Source: JAPPLB01 sp965204095 (GTDB taxonomy: Bacteria > Acidobacteriota > Terriglobia > Bryobacterales > UBA6623). Taken from it: a stretch of DNA of 64,000 nt. Location: NCBI GenBank assembly GCA_965204095.1, contig OZ241991.1, positions 434,001 through 498,000 of the forward strand, in the 5' to 3' direction. The position numbers and the translations under genes were made by a program. The notes beneath the pieces are model-generated. The model searched no databases. It was not told the origin of the DNA and saw only the letters and a program-made list of their open reading frames with translations. Positions 23,383 to 34,055 of this stretch are shown piece after piece; position 1 is the first letter of the stretch, and each line of letters opens with the position of its first letter.

Positions 23383-26300
23383 CTACGCGAGGTCCTGACC
23401 CTCGGGCGTTTTGATTCCGAGCAGCACGCTCGGTTCTACGTCACGTAGCGAGCGCGGTGCACGGAACAGAAGCTGGGTGTCGGTCAACGTGTCGCGATTC
23501 GGGTCGATCATCTCACGCAGTAACGGAGCTGAAACTTTGCTCTCTCGGCCCAGAGAGTACCCGAAAGTCACGCCCCCACGTTGGGCCTCATGGGAAAGCG
23601 CCGCCCAATCGTCGATAAGGCTTCGAACCCGATCCTTGACGTTATCACCGAAGCCGGCCGGCAGAGCTTTCACGTGGCCCTGAGCACGGGCACCCACCGA
23701 CTCGGCCAGTTCCTTTGTCTTTTCGCCATGGTCTTCAATATTTTTTGCGGCGAGCATGGGTGTTAGTTCCGATATCCCGAGACGTGCAAGTGCGACGGTG
23801 ACCGCTGAAAGTCCGCGATCCATGGCGCGCGCCGAGAACGGAGTGACGCTGGTCGCTTCGACGCCGCGGTAGAACGAGTCATGATAGGTGGCGAACCGTT
23901 CGTAGTGTGAGCGGTCGCGCGGCTTGTGGACGTTCAGCAGGGTTACCACGAGGCCGGGCCTCGAGGAATCACGGCCGACCCTGCTGGTGGCTTGGATGTA
24001 CTCCGCAGTCATCTTGGGTTGGCCTGCAACGACCATCAGACCGAGCCGAGTAATGTCCAGCCCCACGGAGATCATGTTGGTGGCCAACGCAACATCGACA
24101 CGTTCGTCTTCGTGAAAGCCCAGGGCGAGGCAGCGCTTGGCATCGGCGACACTCGCGGTTCCGACGCGCGAGGTCAGCTCGACCGGCTCAAACGCGATTC
24201 GCCGGTCAGCGAACAGGCCGCTCGATTCATCCAAGCGCTTGCGGCCCGCATATGTCAGCAACCTTGACCCGATCTCATCTTCGACGATGCGTCGTGCGCT
24301 CCCCAGTTCTCGCAAGGCATTGAAATACGCAACAACCGTCATGTAGGGATCGGCCGAGTTGGGATGCGTGTCCTTGGAAGCAGCATCCCAAGCCGCCTGT
24401 GCTGCCGCCATCAGCGTGATCATGCTTCGCAAGAAGACGACCTTCGGTCCGCGCCCTTGTGCGGCGAGACCGAGATAATGGCGCGCGTTAACCTCTTCTT
24501 CAGGGGCTTGCCTCGCAAAGAACGAGTCCCGGCGGTCGATCCCAGGCGGGGGGAACACTTCCACCAAAGGTCGATCGAATAGAGCGCGGATTTGTTTTTG
24601 GGCAAGGCGTACGGTCGCTGTCGAAGCGACGACTTTCGGTCGTACCTCCCTGTCACCGATCCGGCGTCTGCACAGGTGATCAATCGCAGTTTCGTAGAGC
24701 CCCGCCATGGTGCCGAGCGGTCCCGAGATCAAGTGCAGCTCGTCCTGGATAATCAAATCGGGCGGTCTCGCATCCCCCGGGTCACCGCCTCTGAAAAACC
24801 GCGCCGTCTCGCCGCTCCATGGCAAGGCCGCAAACTTGTCGGCGGTTGCGATCATGAACGCCGGCAGGCGGCGGTAAATTGGCTCGTCCACCGCGACGAT
24901 CGGCAAGTGACGCTTTCTTCCCGAGAATTGACAATGCCGGTTTGCGCATCGCACCAACAGGTCGGTCGGTTCGTTTGAGTTCGGATGAAGTCGGAACGAA
25001 TGTCTGTTGAATTTCGTACCGCACCAGGGACATTGATCCAGCGGCAACGGAGGGTCGCGCGAGGTATCTCGGGCGAACCGCAGAGTCTTGGCTCGCGCCG
25101 TATCGTTGGACCGATCACCCTTCCGGCCCATATAGTTGGGCGTCGCGGCACGCCCGACCCACAGAGCGATTTCAAACGGCCATTCTCCCAGTTTCCGATG
25201 TGCCGCCTCACGCTCTAGCTCAAGCGCGCAGACTAGCGCCGCGGCACGCCCGAGCTGGTCGAGGGTCAGGAGCCGTAACGTATAGCGCATCAACACGGAC
25301 AGTCCACGATACGTGGGATCGGGTTCACGCAGTCGTCGCAGAACAAGGGTGAACGCAGCAAGCCCGAGATATGCTTCCGTCTTGCCGCCGCCGGTGGGAA
25401 AGAACAGCAAGTCGACCAGTTCACGCTCGACATGAGTGGGCTCGGAGATACCACGCAGGTTCATGAGGATGTAGGCAAGCTGGAAGGGACGCCACGCCGG
25501 CGGGTTCACCGCTTCCGGTTTGCGGCCTTCTTCCTGCGCACGCCGCCGGCGCGCCGCCGCCGCCATGGCTCGGTTGGCAATACGAAACGCCTCCAAAACA
25601 TCGGGTTCAGCTAGCAGGTCGATCCCCGACTGGATACGGTCCGCTGTACGACCAGCACGCACCGTCAATTCGTCGGCGACTTCTCGGCGCCGACCGTCAA
25701 GTCCCCCAGCACTTACCTGCTGTCCGACAATCCAGTCGCGATATTGGCGGACTAAGGGCTCCAGCAAATCCTTTGCCGACCTCGAGTCGGAGAGAGCGCC
25801 CAGTTCCTCCATCCTAAATTCGACGTCGGCAATGCTGGCCGGCTCCACCCGCTCTACGGAGGCCCGAGGCATCCATTCCGTATTCACGCGGCGACAAACG
25901 CCGTCGATCACATCGTCCCGCGTCGATACGTTGTGGCCGACGGAGTAGTCCGCGACGTCACAATAATGCAGGTCGGCCAAGCGCTCGTCCCAGTCCTCAC
26001 TGTCGAGACCGCTCGGATCGAATCTCGGGACAAGGGGCCGATCCACCTCCACGCTCATCGCGAGCTGAAAAGCGAAGGCGGTGTCCTGCAGTTCGTTGTC
26101 CTTGGCCGGAGGGCGGCGATTCACGATGAACACCGACACCGCGCGGACGTTCCTGATTCCAGCGGCCGTTTTGATCCTAGTCGGGCGTAGCAAAGAGACC
26201 ACCTTCAGACCGCCGCTGCCAGGAACGTCGAAGGAAACCGGGGTTCCGATCTTGACGGATGAGAGATTGACGCTGATGGGTTCTGAACGCGGGCGGCGAA

Positions 26301-26778
26301 CCCATGGCAAGAAGCGCAAGCGTACAGAGTCGTTGTCCACACCGCCGTTGCCTTTTGGTCCTTTGCTCTGGGCACGATTGGTCATTCCCTTGTCATCTGG
26401 TGCGTAATCGCCCCATGACACCGTGACCTCGAGACGGGTTGTCTCCTCATCCACAAGGATGCTCAGCCCCATCGACGATGGCAGAAAGACGCGTTTGCCG
26501 CTACCGCGATCGGGAGTGGCCGAATCGTCGCCGCCTTGAATCGGTTCGGCTGGCTCGTCGAGTTCCTCTTCGGCGTCCTGGGTTCGTTGCTCGTCCGGCG
26601 CTCCAGTCGGCACCAGAAACCCCGTCAAATACCAACGCGACGGAGCTTGCGGAAGACGTTCATACCGGAGCGTGGCATCTTCAGGACTGGGGCCAATCAG
26701 ATCAATCCGGAGCGCCTCGATCAGATAGCGGCGGACAGAGACGCTGTCGTTCAAGGGAATGGCGGCAGGCGGGTTCAT
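23383..26778 (-). CDS. drmA: DISARM helicase DrmA
   Basis: A 1131-residue helicase. Walker A FPTGGGKTEAYLGLAAFTL at about residue 458, motif II QDELHLISGPLG at about 678, and lobe-2 motifs NMISVGLDITRLGLMVVAGQ and ATSRVGRD at about 905-935. Two Cys pairs (CPWCG, then CANRHCQF) at about 575-610 probably bind zinc. DrmA is the conserved DISARM motor and works with DrmB. The start overlaps the drmMI stop by 4 nt. Confidence 0.93.
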   Translation of the reverse strand: MNPPAAIPLNDSVSVRRYLIEALRIDLIGPSPEDATLRYERLPQAPSRWYLTGFLVPTGAPDEQRTQDAEEELDEPAEPIQGGDDSATPDRGSGKRVFLPSSMGLSILVDEETTRLEVTVSWGDYAPDDKGMTNRAQSKGPKGNGGVDNDSVRLRFLPWVRRPRSEPISVNLSSVKIGTPVSFDVPGSGGLKVVSLLRPTRIKTAAGIRNVRAVSVFIVNRRPPAKDNELQDTAFAFQLAMSVEVDRPLVPRFDPSGLDSEDWDERLADLHYCDVADYSVGHNVSTRDDVIDGVCRRVNTEWMPRASVERVEPASIADVEFRMEELGALSDSRSAKDLLEPLVRQYRDWIVGQQVSAGGLDGRRREVADELTVRAGRTADRIQSGIDLLAEPDVLEAFRIANRAMAAAARRRRAQEEGRKPEAVNPPAWRPFQLAYILMNLRGISEPTHVERELVDLLFFPTGGGKTEAYLGLAAFTLVLRRLREPDPTYRGLSVLMRYTLRLLTLDQLGRAAALVCALELEREAAHRKLGEWPFEIALWVGRAATPNYMGRKGDRSNDTARAKTLRFARDTSRDPPLPLDQCPWCGTKFNRHSFRLHPNSNEPTDLLVRCANRHCQFSGRKRHLPIVAVDEPIYRRLPAFMIATADKFAALPWSGETARFFRGGDPGDARPPDLIIQDELHLISGPLGTMAGLYETAIDHLCRRRIGDREVRPKVVASTATVRLAQKQIRALFDRPLVEVFPPPGIDRRDSFFARQAPEEEVNARHYLGLAAQGRGPKVVFLRSMITLMAAAQAAWDAASKDTHPNSADPYMTVVAYFNALRELGSARRIVEDEIGSRLLTYAGRKRLDESSGLFADRRIAFEPVELTSRVGTASVADAKRCLALGFHEDERVDVALATNMISVGLDITRLGLMVVAGQPKMTAEYIQATSRVGRDSSRPGLVVTLLNVHKPRDRSHYERFATYHDSFYRGVEATSVTPFSARAMDRGLSAVTVALARLGISELTPMLAAKNIEDHGEKTKELAESVGARAQGHVKALPAGFGDNVKDRVRSLIDDWAALSHEAQRGGVTFGYSLGRESKVSAPLLREMIDPNRDTLTDTQLLFRAPRSLRDVEPSVLLGIKTPEGQDLA

Positions 26779-29700
26779 GATGCTACTGTCGGCCGCATGG
26801 GAGTTGGCCCAGCGACGCCTTCGGCTATCCGTTCCTCGGTTGCTCGCTCTGCATTCAAGCTCAAAAGGCGGGCAAGCACCTCATCGCAAATCCCATCGCA
26901 CCAGCGGTAGCGCCAAGGTTTCTTCCTGTCGCCCCAGGTCTCCTCGTCGATTTCGTAGTCGAGCAGGAATTCGCATTCGGTGGAGATATCGCGCCAGCCG
27001 TAGGCATCGAGAACGGCGCGGTCCATGGCGGCATGAAACTCACGGAGCCTCATGATCCGCGGGTCGCGCTCATCGGGATCATGGAAACGGTTGTAGGTCT
27101 TGGTCATGCCCTCATCATTCTCGATCATCAGCGATGCGCGGTAATCGAAGTATGCGGCTCCAGCGTCTTCAAGGGCCGGATGCGTCTCCCAGCTCTCTGG
27201 GAAAGGGAAGGTTTCGAAGCAATCTGACGGGGTATAGCAAGGGTCGTCCTTCATCGTGGATCCGAAGAAGCGCGCCCAGATTTCATGGGGTCGGGATTGC
27301 AAAACACAGAAAGCGCAACGTGTTTCAAGAGGAACCACGATAAGCCGGTCACTATACACGCTGCCAGCTTCGAGGAAAGTAAAGGCTGTGTATTCACTGA
27401 CGCGTGAAATCACCAGCACTTTGTTCAGTCCGGCGATTGCTGAATGCAGTTCTGGACGAGGGCGTATGAACTGCCACCATTTCGCTCTCGCACCCGAATC
27501 GTTTTTTGCCAGTCGCTCAGGCTTCACCTTCGCTGCAACAATTTCGAGCAGGTCCGGCCAATCGGCCGCAACCGGCTCCGGATAATCCAGGGGTACGATG
27601 CCCCCCCGTAGCCATTCCCGGCGCTGATCTTCGTCCGCTTCCCGCCACCGCTCGTCCATCCTCTCCCGGCGCAGAGGATAGTTCCAGAAGTTGATGACGA
27701 ATCGGTGGGAGGCATGGGTCGGGCTGGTGTTGACCTCCTCGCCGCCGATATAGGGAAAGATCACCTCCTGATTGCGCGGGTTTTCTTCGATCAGGCGGTG
27801 CATTTCGGCTAGCGGTGTGGCGACGCCTTTCCTGTCGGTGTCATTGAAGGTGAAGCCCATTCCGAGGACGATACTTCCCTGATAGCTCTTTAACGCGTTC
27901 TCGATAAGCCGTGCCGGGTCGTCGTGGTCGCCGCCCTGTGCGAGAAACGCTGAGATGGTCCCTACATCACGGCCGTCGAGCCTCTTTGGGCCAGCACGAG
28001 AGCCCTTGGTGATGTGAACTACACTCACCACGACCGCCGCCTCACCTGGCCATTTTATGCGGCGGTGAGCCCGGTAGATCTCGCCGCCGTTCTTGCAGAT
28101 CCAGCGCAATCCCGTCGAACGGGTATCGCCCTGCCCGATGGTGTTGGTGGCGATGAGGCCGAGTGCACCCCCCTCCCGCAGGAGTCCAAACGACCGGCGG
28201 AAAAAATGAGCCACAAGATCCGCGTTTCCGTGACTCCCGGTATGAATGTGCTTGAGCCAGTCGGGATAGCTGGCGGCGTTCGCAGCGATGACGGTGTTCT
28301 TACCTGCGAAGGGCGGATTGCCGATGACTGCATCGAAACCCGGGTTCTCGCGCTCGAACACCTCCGGGAACTCCAACTCCCAATGGAAGGACGTGATTCG
28401 CGGATCCGTGTTCGCAAGCGGGGCGTTTTCACGTCGATCATTCTCAAGAAACTGAGTCGCGTACACGAGCCGTCTGCTCTCGCGATCCTTCGGCTTTCTT
28501 CCCTCGAAGAATGCTGCCAGCACCAGATCGGCGATCCAGCGGACACTTCTGAGCTCGTTTTCTGTCTGTTCCAGGAGTTCCCGAAGTTCCTGCTCGGGCA
28601 TCTCCTCGCCAAGCTCGCGGATCAGCTGACGCAGCTCAAGAGCCCGCGCCACCCTGCTGCGCACCTGAATCGACTCCAGCCCCATCTGAAACCGCGGTGC
28701 ATCGGCATCCCAATGGAACCCTTCGATCTGGCGACAGGTCAAACCGACCAGCGAATCGCCGTGACGCAATGCATGGTCAATGAAGGTGAACTCATGATCC
28801 TTTGCGAGGGTGACCAGCCAGAGTGACAGCCTTGCCAGATCAATGGCCATACCGTTCCTGTCTACGCCATAGAGGCATCTCTGGGATACAAGCCGTTGGG
28901 CGTGAAGCAGCTCGTCCTCATCGGCTGGCAGCTCAGTTGGGCCGCCGTGAATACTCCAGGCTTCGACCAACCGCGACGACAGTTGGCGGCAGGCCTCGAC
29001 CAGAAAGGCACCCGAACCAGTCGCCGGATCGAGGACCTTGAGTTCTAGGATGTCCCCGGGAAGCGCATTCGGCCCCAGACACTCGAGGAGCGGTCTCAAG
29101 GCTTCTGACACGATCGGCTCGGTCAATGAGCGCGGCGTGTAGTGACTTCCGGACCGCCTCCGCTCGTCGGTCGGCTGAAGTACGGGCGTTCCCGCGGGCA
29201 AAATGTCCGGCGTCACATCTCGGTCAACGGCAAGATCAAGGGCAGCAACGATATCAGCGGGCGCCAACGCCGCGCGGAGCTTTGATGCCGCCTTGCTCGT
29301 CAGTCTCCGGTTCGTGGCATCCTGCAGGGCTTTCGCACGCCTTCCGCCATCCAGTTCCAGTAAGTGGTCGAGATCGATAACGACTGCCGCACCAGAACGT
29401 TTCGGGGAGGCCACAGCAATCGACCGGCCCGTCGTCAACTCGACGCGGAACCCCATGATCGACTCATAGACCGAACCGATCTGCTCGACATCGAGGGTAC
29501 GGTAAGACAGCCGCTCGCCATCCAGCATCATCAGGCTTTGCAGTACCTTCCAGACCGTTGCATCGGGCACCATGGGGACCGCGTCCTTGCTCTGCAGCCC
29601 TCGCCCTTCGAGGAACGGAAATCGATCGGGGTCGAATAGCGCGCCCTGACGGGCGACAAACCTAAATCCGGCATGGCCGCCGCCACGGTGGGTCAGCCGG

Positions 29701-30737
29701 AACAGCGACAGTAGCTGTGCCCACGCTCCGAAACGCTGGTCCATGGTGTCGGGCCAGGCAGAGACGTCGGTGCGCAGTCGAGTGAACAGGCCGCCCAGCG
29801 AATAGTACTGCTGGTAGACGGGATGATCGGGCATCAGGCCACGATCTTCCGCGTAGAGCACGAAAACCAGCCGCATCAGCGCTGTGAGCAATCCACCGTA
29901 GAGATGATCGGGGTTGCTTCGCGACAATTCAGTCACGGCCCCGCCTTGACGGACATCCGCCGCGACAAAACCCCTCATCAATTCATGGAGCGCGGCCAGT
30001 ACCTGCTTGGATAGCCGCGTCGAGACCTCGACTTGTGCCTCTCGGCTCCTAGCGAGGAGTGTCGGCAGGCGCTCTTGGGGGGAGCCCAGGAACAGCATGT
30101 CCGCCGAGAGAAGCATCTCGAAGGCAGCCAGAATGGGTCGGCCCGCCGGCAGTGCCATCTGAGAAAACTCAAATGTCAAATGTCCCGACGACTCGCCCTT
30201 GGGAGCGTAGACCAGACGGACGCGCTCGTCGGTGCAAAGCAGGCCAATCGGGACTCCGGTCTCGCGCAGCAGCCGTTCGAAGCGGGAGTGACAAGTCGCG
30301 TTCCACCCGTCCTTCTCAGCAGGCGTCTTGTCGAGATCGGCAGCGTTTTCCTCGACGCGAATGAGCATCGTCCATTCCGAGCCCGAATCGTCGTCCGCCG
30401 GCACTGCCCAGGTCGGCGAGAGAACGACCTGCAACTCGGGCAGTGCGATCTCTAGCGAGCCACTATGTGCAGCCGTCTCCACAAAATCGCCTTTCTCCCA
30501 ACCGAGATAGTTCAGGAACACTCGAATCAGGTCGGGCGCACGCCAGCGGGCCGTGGCCCCATTTCCTTCTTCTATGAGCAACCCGCGAAGCTCGCGCTGC
30601 CGACCGGACACATTGCGGTTCGGAACAACCTGAGCGTCGACCATCACCATCGGTGACACAACGAGGCCCACCGGCTGGACGAAACCGAGCCATTCCTGAT
30701 GGGCAAAGATCAGGTTGCTGCGTTCGCGATCCGCCAT
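26775..30737 (-). CDS. drmMI: DISARM adenine methyltransferase DrmMI
   Basis: A 1320-residue protein of the Eco57I/BREX PglX-like type. SAM-binding motif LDPATGSGAFLVEACR at about residue 570 and the amino-methylase motif NPPF in AVIGNPPFAGKN at about 810, which points to N6-adenine methylation. The N-terminal 450 residues are helical and the C-terminal third carries a target-recognition-like region. It marks host DNA in class 1 DISARM. The gene starts 3 nt after the drmD stop. Confidence 0.92.
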   Translation of the reverse strand: MADRERSNLIFAHQEWLGFVQPVGLVVSPMVMVDAQVVPNRNVSGRQRELRGLLIEEGNGATARWRAPDLIRVFLNYLGWEKGDFVETAAHSGSLEIALPELQVVLSPTWAVPADDDSGSEWTMLIRVEENAADLDKTPAEKDGWNATCHSRFERLLRETGVPIGLLCTDERVRLVYAPKGESSGHLTFEFSQMALPAGRPILAAFEMLLSADMLFLGSPQERLPTLLARSREAQVEVSTRLSKQVLAALHELMRGFVAADVRQGGAVTELSRSNPDHLYGGLLTALMRLVFVLYAEDRGLMPDHPVYQQYYSLGGLFTRLRTDVSAWPDTMDQRFGAWAQLLSLFRLTHRGGGHAGFRFVARQGALFDPDRFPFLEGRGLQSKDAVPMVPDATVWKVLQSLMMLDGERLSYRTLDVEQIGSVYESIMGFRVELTTGRSIAVASPKRSGAAVVIDLDHLLELDGGRRAKALQDATNRRLTSKAASKLRAALAPADIVAALDLAVDRDVTPDILPAGTPVLQPTDERRRSGSHYTPRSLTEPIVSEALRPLLECLGPNALPGDILELKVLDPATGSGAFLVEACRQLSSRLVEAWSIHGGPTELPADEDELLHAQRLVSQRCLYGVDRNGMAIDLARLSLWLVTLAKDHEFTFIDHALRHGDSLVGLTCRQIEGFHWDADAPRFQMGLESIQVRSRVARALELRQLIRELGEEMPEQELRELLEQTENELRSVRWIADLVLAAFFEGRKPKDRESRRLVYATQFLENDRRENAPLANTDPRITSFHWELEFPEVFERENPGFDAVIGNPPFAGKNTVIAANAASYPDWLKHIHTGSHGNADLVAHFFRRSFGLLREGGALGLIATNTIGQGDTRSTGLRWICKNGGEIYRAHRRIKWPGEAAVVVSVVHITKGSRAGPKRLDGRDVGTISAFLAQGGDHDDPARLIENALKSYQGSIVLGMGFTFNDTDRKGVATPLAEMHRLIEENPRNQEVIFPYIGGEEVNTSPTHASHRFVINFWNYPLRRERMDERWREADEDQRREWLRGGIVPLDYPEPVAADWPDLLEIVAAKVKPERLAKNDSGARAKWWQFIRPRPELHSAIAGLNKVLVISRVSEYTAFTFLEAGSVYSDRLIVVPLETRCAFCVLQSRPHEIWARFFGSTMKDDPCYTPSDCFETFPFPESWETHPALEDAGAAYFDYRASLMIENDEGMTKTYNRFHDPDERDPRIMRLREFHAAMDRAVLDAYGWRDISTECEFLLDYEIDEETWGDRKKPWRYRWCDGICDEVLARLLSLNAERATEERIAEGVAGPTPMRPTVAS

Positions 30738-30740
30738 GGC

Positions 30741-33700
30741 CTACCCCGTGCGCGGCCAGAGATACACTAGGCCCAGCGGATCTACCCGAACGGCACGCAC
30801 CGTATAGGTTTCGGCGATCCGCTTCGGCTCGGTCTCGAGCTCAGTCTCGATGCTTATTAGACGCCGTGCCCAGGCGCGGCGGTCGGCTTCTCGCTGACGC
30901 TGTTCGACAGGATCGAAGTCCAGCCTCATTTGGCTGTCCTGTTGACTGCTAGCCTCCAGGATCCTTTTTCGCTGGCGATTGAGCAATTCGGTCATGCTCC
31001 GGCCTTCCACGTCCGCCCGCTCGGCAAGACGTTCCTTCACCCGCTCAGCAAGCTCGTCAGCACGACTCTTCAGATGCGGCAGCAAATCCGCGATATCGGC
31101 CTGCGCCGCCGCCGCCAGTCGGGCCTGGACTTGATCCGGAACGCGGTCTCGTCCGGCCTCGTCAAGTGCTGTCTGTAAAGAAGCCAAGGTCGTCTGTTCT
31201 CCGCTCCTGCCATAAGGGGTAAGCGCGCCTGGTCGCCGCGCGGGCTCAATCCAACGGGCAGCCACAGGCAAGATCTCCTCGTGCAAACGCGCAGCGCGAG
31301 GTCCGTACACAGCGAGTCGGCCAAGCAGAACGACGCGTGGGATGGCATCGGGCACCACCGTCAGGCAGGCTTTGGACAGGTCGTGGTGAATCAAGCCTTG
31401 CGAGGTGAATCGTCCGAGCAGGCGCCGGACCACGCGATGCTCAAGGTGAAGTTGCACGACGTTATCTCCGAACCGACCGGTATCCTCGAATGCGACGGGG
31501 CGGATCGTAGCGCGGCGGCGCCATTCGCCGAATGTCTCGCCTCGCCGTTTGCGCTCGCGAAGAGTATCGAGCGCCGCAGTCCAGCCCGGGTCACGGGTCA
31601 CAGCATTGTTGTCTGACAGTAAGGAAAAACGACGTGGGATGCCCGGCTCCCGTTCATCGCCCGGATCCATCTCCTGGAGCTCAGAAACACCGCTGAGACG
31701 CAGGCTCATCGACAGCGTTTGCCGGAACTGTGGCGCAGAAATGCCGATTCGCGTGCGCGAGCGTTCCAACCGAGTCCGGAGACCATCGATGTCCTCCTGC
31801 AGTTTGTCCTGTCGGAGACGCGATTCTTCTAGCTCTTCCTCGATGGTCTGTTGTTTCTCGCTGTCCGATAAGTCCCGGATGAAAGCCGCCATCTCGTCGA
31901 TTCCGTCATGGCGCATACCTTCCTTTTCGATCCTGCTGGCCACTCGGCCTTCGAGAACCATTGCCACGCTGCCAAGTTCTTCCCGGATGAGTTCGGACTT
32001 CTTGACCAAGGCCTTCAGTACGCGGTCCTCGGGCCGTTGAACGAAAACAAAGTAACGACAAAAAACTTCATCTGCCGGTTGCAGCTTGCGGTCGATTCGT
32101 CCGTTGCGCTGATCCAGGCGGCTTGGGTTCCAGGGCAAATCGAAGTGGAACAAATCACAACAATGCCGTTGAAGGTTGAGGCCCTCTCGTGCGGCGTCTG
32201 TGGCAATGAGAATGCGTATCGGGTGGTCTTTCGGCTCGGTGTTGAAGGCATGCTTGATATCATCTCGCCTCTGCCTTGACGTAAGCCCGGTGAAGGTGGA
32301 GATCCGTTCGGATGCCCTGTCTGTATATGCAATCACCTCGCTCAGGCGGCCTTGGATATAACGGCGCGTATCCTCGTATTCGGTGAAGATGATAAGGCGG
32401 CGGTCGTTCCAGCGCGAGGGGGTACCCTCTTGCGCAGAGAGTCCAGGACACATATTGGCCTCAATCCACTCGACGATCTTTCGAATGCGCGGATCGGCTT
32501 CGTAGCGGCTTTTCTCGGCAATTTTGCGCATCTCATCAACAAGATCGAGTTCGCGCATCAGCGCTTTCTGCGCTGCCGTTCGGCTCGCATCGCTAGATTC
32601 CGCCGTCGCCCGAGTCATCAGGTCAGCGAGTTCGAGTTCGGTCTGATCGGATTGTTCCCAGTCGTCCGAAGCACTGTCTTCGCCTTCAAGATCGGCTTCA
32701 TCTTCTATCGTTTCGGGGACGGCAGCATAGGTCTCCTCAGCAGCGGTCAATCGTTCGGGAGCGGTATCCAGTGCATCTTTCAACTCCGTATCTTTTCGGG
32801 CTCTCTCCAGCGCTCGCTCGACACTCTTCCGATGTACCGCGAGCGTTTTCGCGAAGGCCTCTATGGATGACAACAGGCGTTTCTGTAGCCCTCCTATCAC
32901 CAATGCGCCAGCGGTCTGCCGCGAACGTGATTCGTCCTTGAGCCGTTTTTCTCGCTCGAGACGGTAGGAATCCAGCAACATCGGAAGAACCAGTTCAGGA
33001 GCGTCCGGAAGAAGTCCATCGATATCGACCTTTACTACGTTGCGCTTCGGGAAACCACCTTCAAGTTGCCGAATGTCCGACTTCAGCCTGCGTATGAGAA
33101 TCTCATCTAACTGACCTTTGAGCACCCGCACGCCACGGCAGAAACGTTGCGGGTCGAGTATTTCGAGCAGTGCGGAGAAGCTGTTGGAATGTCCATTATG
33201 AGGTGTTGCTGACAGGAACAGGCGATGCTCGAAACGAGGCGCAATGTCGCGGACGGCGCGCGTGATCTGCGAATCGACCGCGTAGCGTGCGCCGCTAGCG
33301 GGCGCGGCGTTGTGTGCCTCATCGAGGATCAACAGGGATTGCGGCGCGAACTCGCCAAGCCAATCGCGCAGCCCCGAAGCGTAGGCCTCGTCGATCAGCA
33401 AGCGGTGTGAGACCAGGAAGCGGGAATTCGTTGTCCAGGGATTGACCGAAAAGCCGCGCTCGCGGCGCATTTTTGTTACGTACTTGCGGTCCAGTATCGT
33501 GAACGTGAGGCCAAAACGCGTTTCCATCTCATCCAGCCACTGTTCGAGCATGGAGGGTGGACAGGCGACGACGATGCGATCGATGCGTCGGCGCAATAGC
33601 AGTTCACGCACGATGAGCCCCGCCTCAATGGTCTTCCCGACGCCGACGTCGTCAGCGATAAATAGATTGACTCGCGGAAGCCGCAGCGCCTTTCGCAACG

Positions 33701-34055
33701 GATCGAGTTGGTAAGCGTCAATGCGGATGCCAGCACGGAACGGTGCCTGAAACAGACTTGGGTCAGTCGCGGTCAAGCAGTTCCATGACAGAGTACGGAG
33801 ATAGGCAGCGAACAGCGCTGGATCGTCGAAACCCTTCTTGGCGACCGCAGACCAACCGTCATCTTCGAGCACACAGGCGTCGAGTTCGTGCTCCCACAAT
33901 ACTGACAGCGGTTCCCCCTGAGCGTCGTCGTCCAGACAGGAGAGGTCAACAAGTGTTGCTTCATTGGACGACGAAGGCACCGTGACGTTCTCGACCAGAT
34001 AGCGGCGCTGCCGAACCAACGCTATCCGGCCCGGTTCAGGGAAGGGCGCCATCAT
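30741..34055 (-). CDS. drmD: DISARM SNF2-like helicase DrmD
   Basis: A 1104-residue SNF2-type ATPase. Walker A DDVGVGKTIEAGLIVRELL at about residue 140, motif II LDEAHNA at about 248, and lobe-2 motifs IATDAAREGLNLQRHC and LDQRNGRIDRK at about 625-655. A long acidic insert (EDEADLEGEDSASDDWEQSD) lies near residue 450, followed by coiled-coil-like sequence. DrmD defines class 1 DISARM. It is the first gene of the operon. Confidence 0.92.
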   Translation of the reverse strand: MMAPFPEPGRIALVRQRRYLVENVTVPSSSNEATLVDLSCLDDDAQGEPLSVLWEHELDACVLEDDGWSAVAKKGFDDPALFAAYLRTLSWNCLTATDPSLFQAPFRAGIRIDAYQLDPLRKALRLPRVNLFIADDVGVGKTIEAGLIVRELLLRRRIDRIVVACPPSMLEQWLDEMETRFGLTFTILDRKYVTKMRRERGFSVNPWTTNSRFLVSHRLLIDEAYASGLRDWLGEFAPQSLLILDEAHNAAPASGARYAVDSQITRAVRDIAPRFEHRLFLSATPHNGHSNSFSALLEILDPQRFCRGVRVLKGQLDEILIRRLKSDIRQLEGGFPKRNVVKVDIDGLLPDAPELVLPMLLDSYRLEREKRLKDESRSRQTAGALVIGGLQKRLLSSIEAFAKTLAVHRKSVERALERARKDTELKDALDTAPERLTAAEETYAAVPETIEDEADLEGEDSASDDWEQSDQTELELADLMTRATAESSDASRTAAQKALMRELDLVDEMRKIAEKSRYEADPRIRKIVEWIEANMCPGLSAQEGTPSRWNDRRLIIFTEYEDTRRYIQGRLSEVIAYTDRASERISTFTGLTSRQRRDDIKHAFNTEPKDHPIRILIATDAAREGLNLQRHCCDLFHFDLPWNPSRLDQRNGRIDRKLQPADEVFCRYFVFVQRPEDRVLKALVKKSELIREELGSVAMVLEGRVASRIEKEGMRHDGIDEMAAFIRDLSDSEKQQTIEEELEESRLRQDKLQEDIDGLRTRLERSRTRIGISAPQFRQTLSMSLRLSGVSELQEMDPGDEREPGIPRRFSLLSDNNAVTRDPGWTAALDTLRERKRRGETFGEWRRRATIRPVAFEDTGRFGDNVVQLHLEHRVVRRLLGRFTSQGLIHHDLSKACLTVVPDAIPRVVLLGRLAVYGPRAARLHEEILPVAARWIEPARRPGALTPYGRSGEQTTLASLQTALDEAGRDRVPDQVQARLAAAAQADIADLLPHLKSRADELAERVKERLAERADVEGRSMTELLNRQRKRILEASSQQDSQMRLDFDPVEQRQREADRRAWARRLISIETELETEPKRIAETYTVRAVRVDPLGLVYLWPRTG

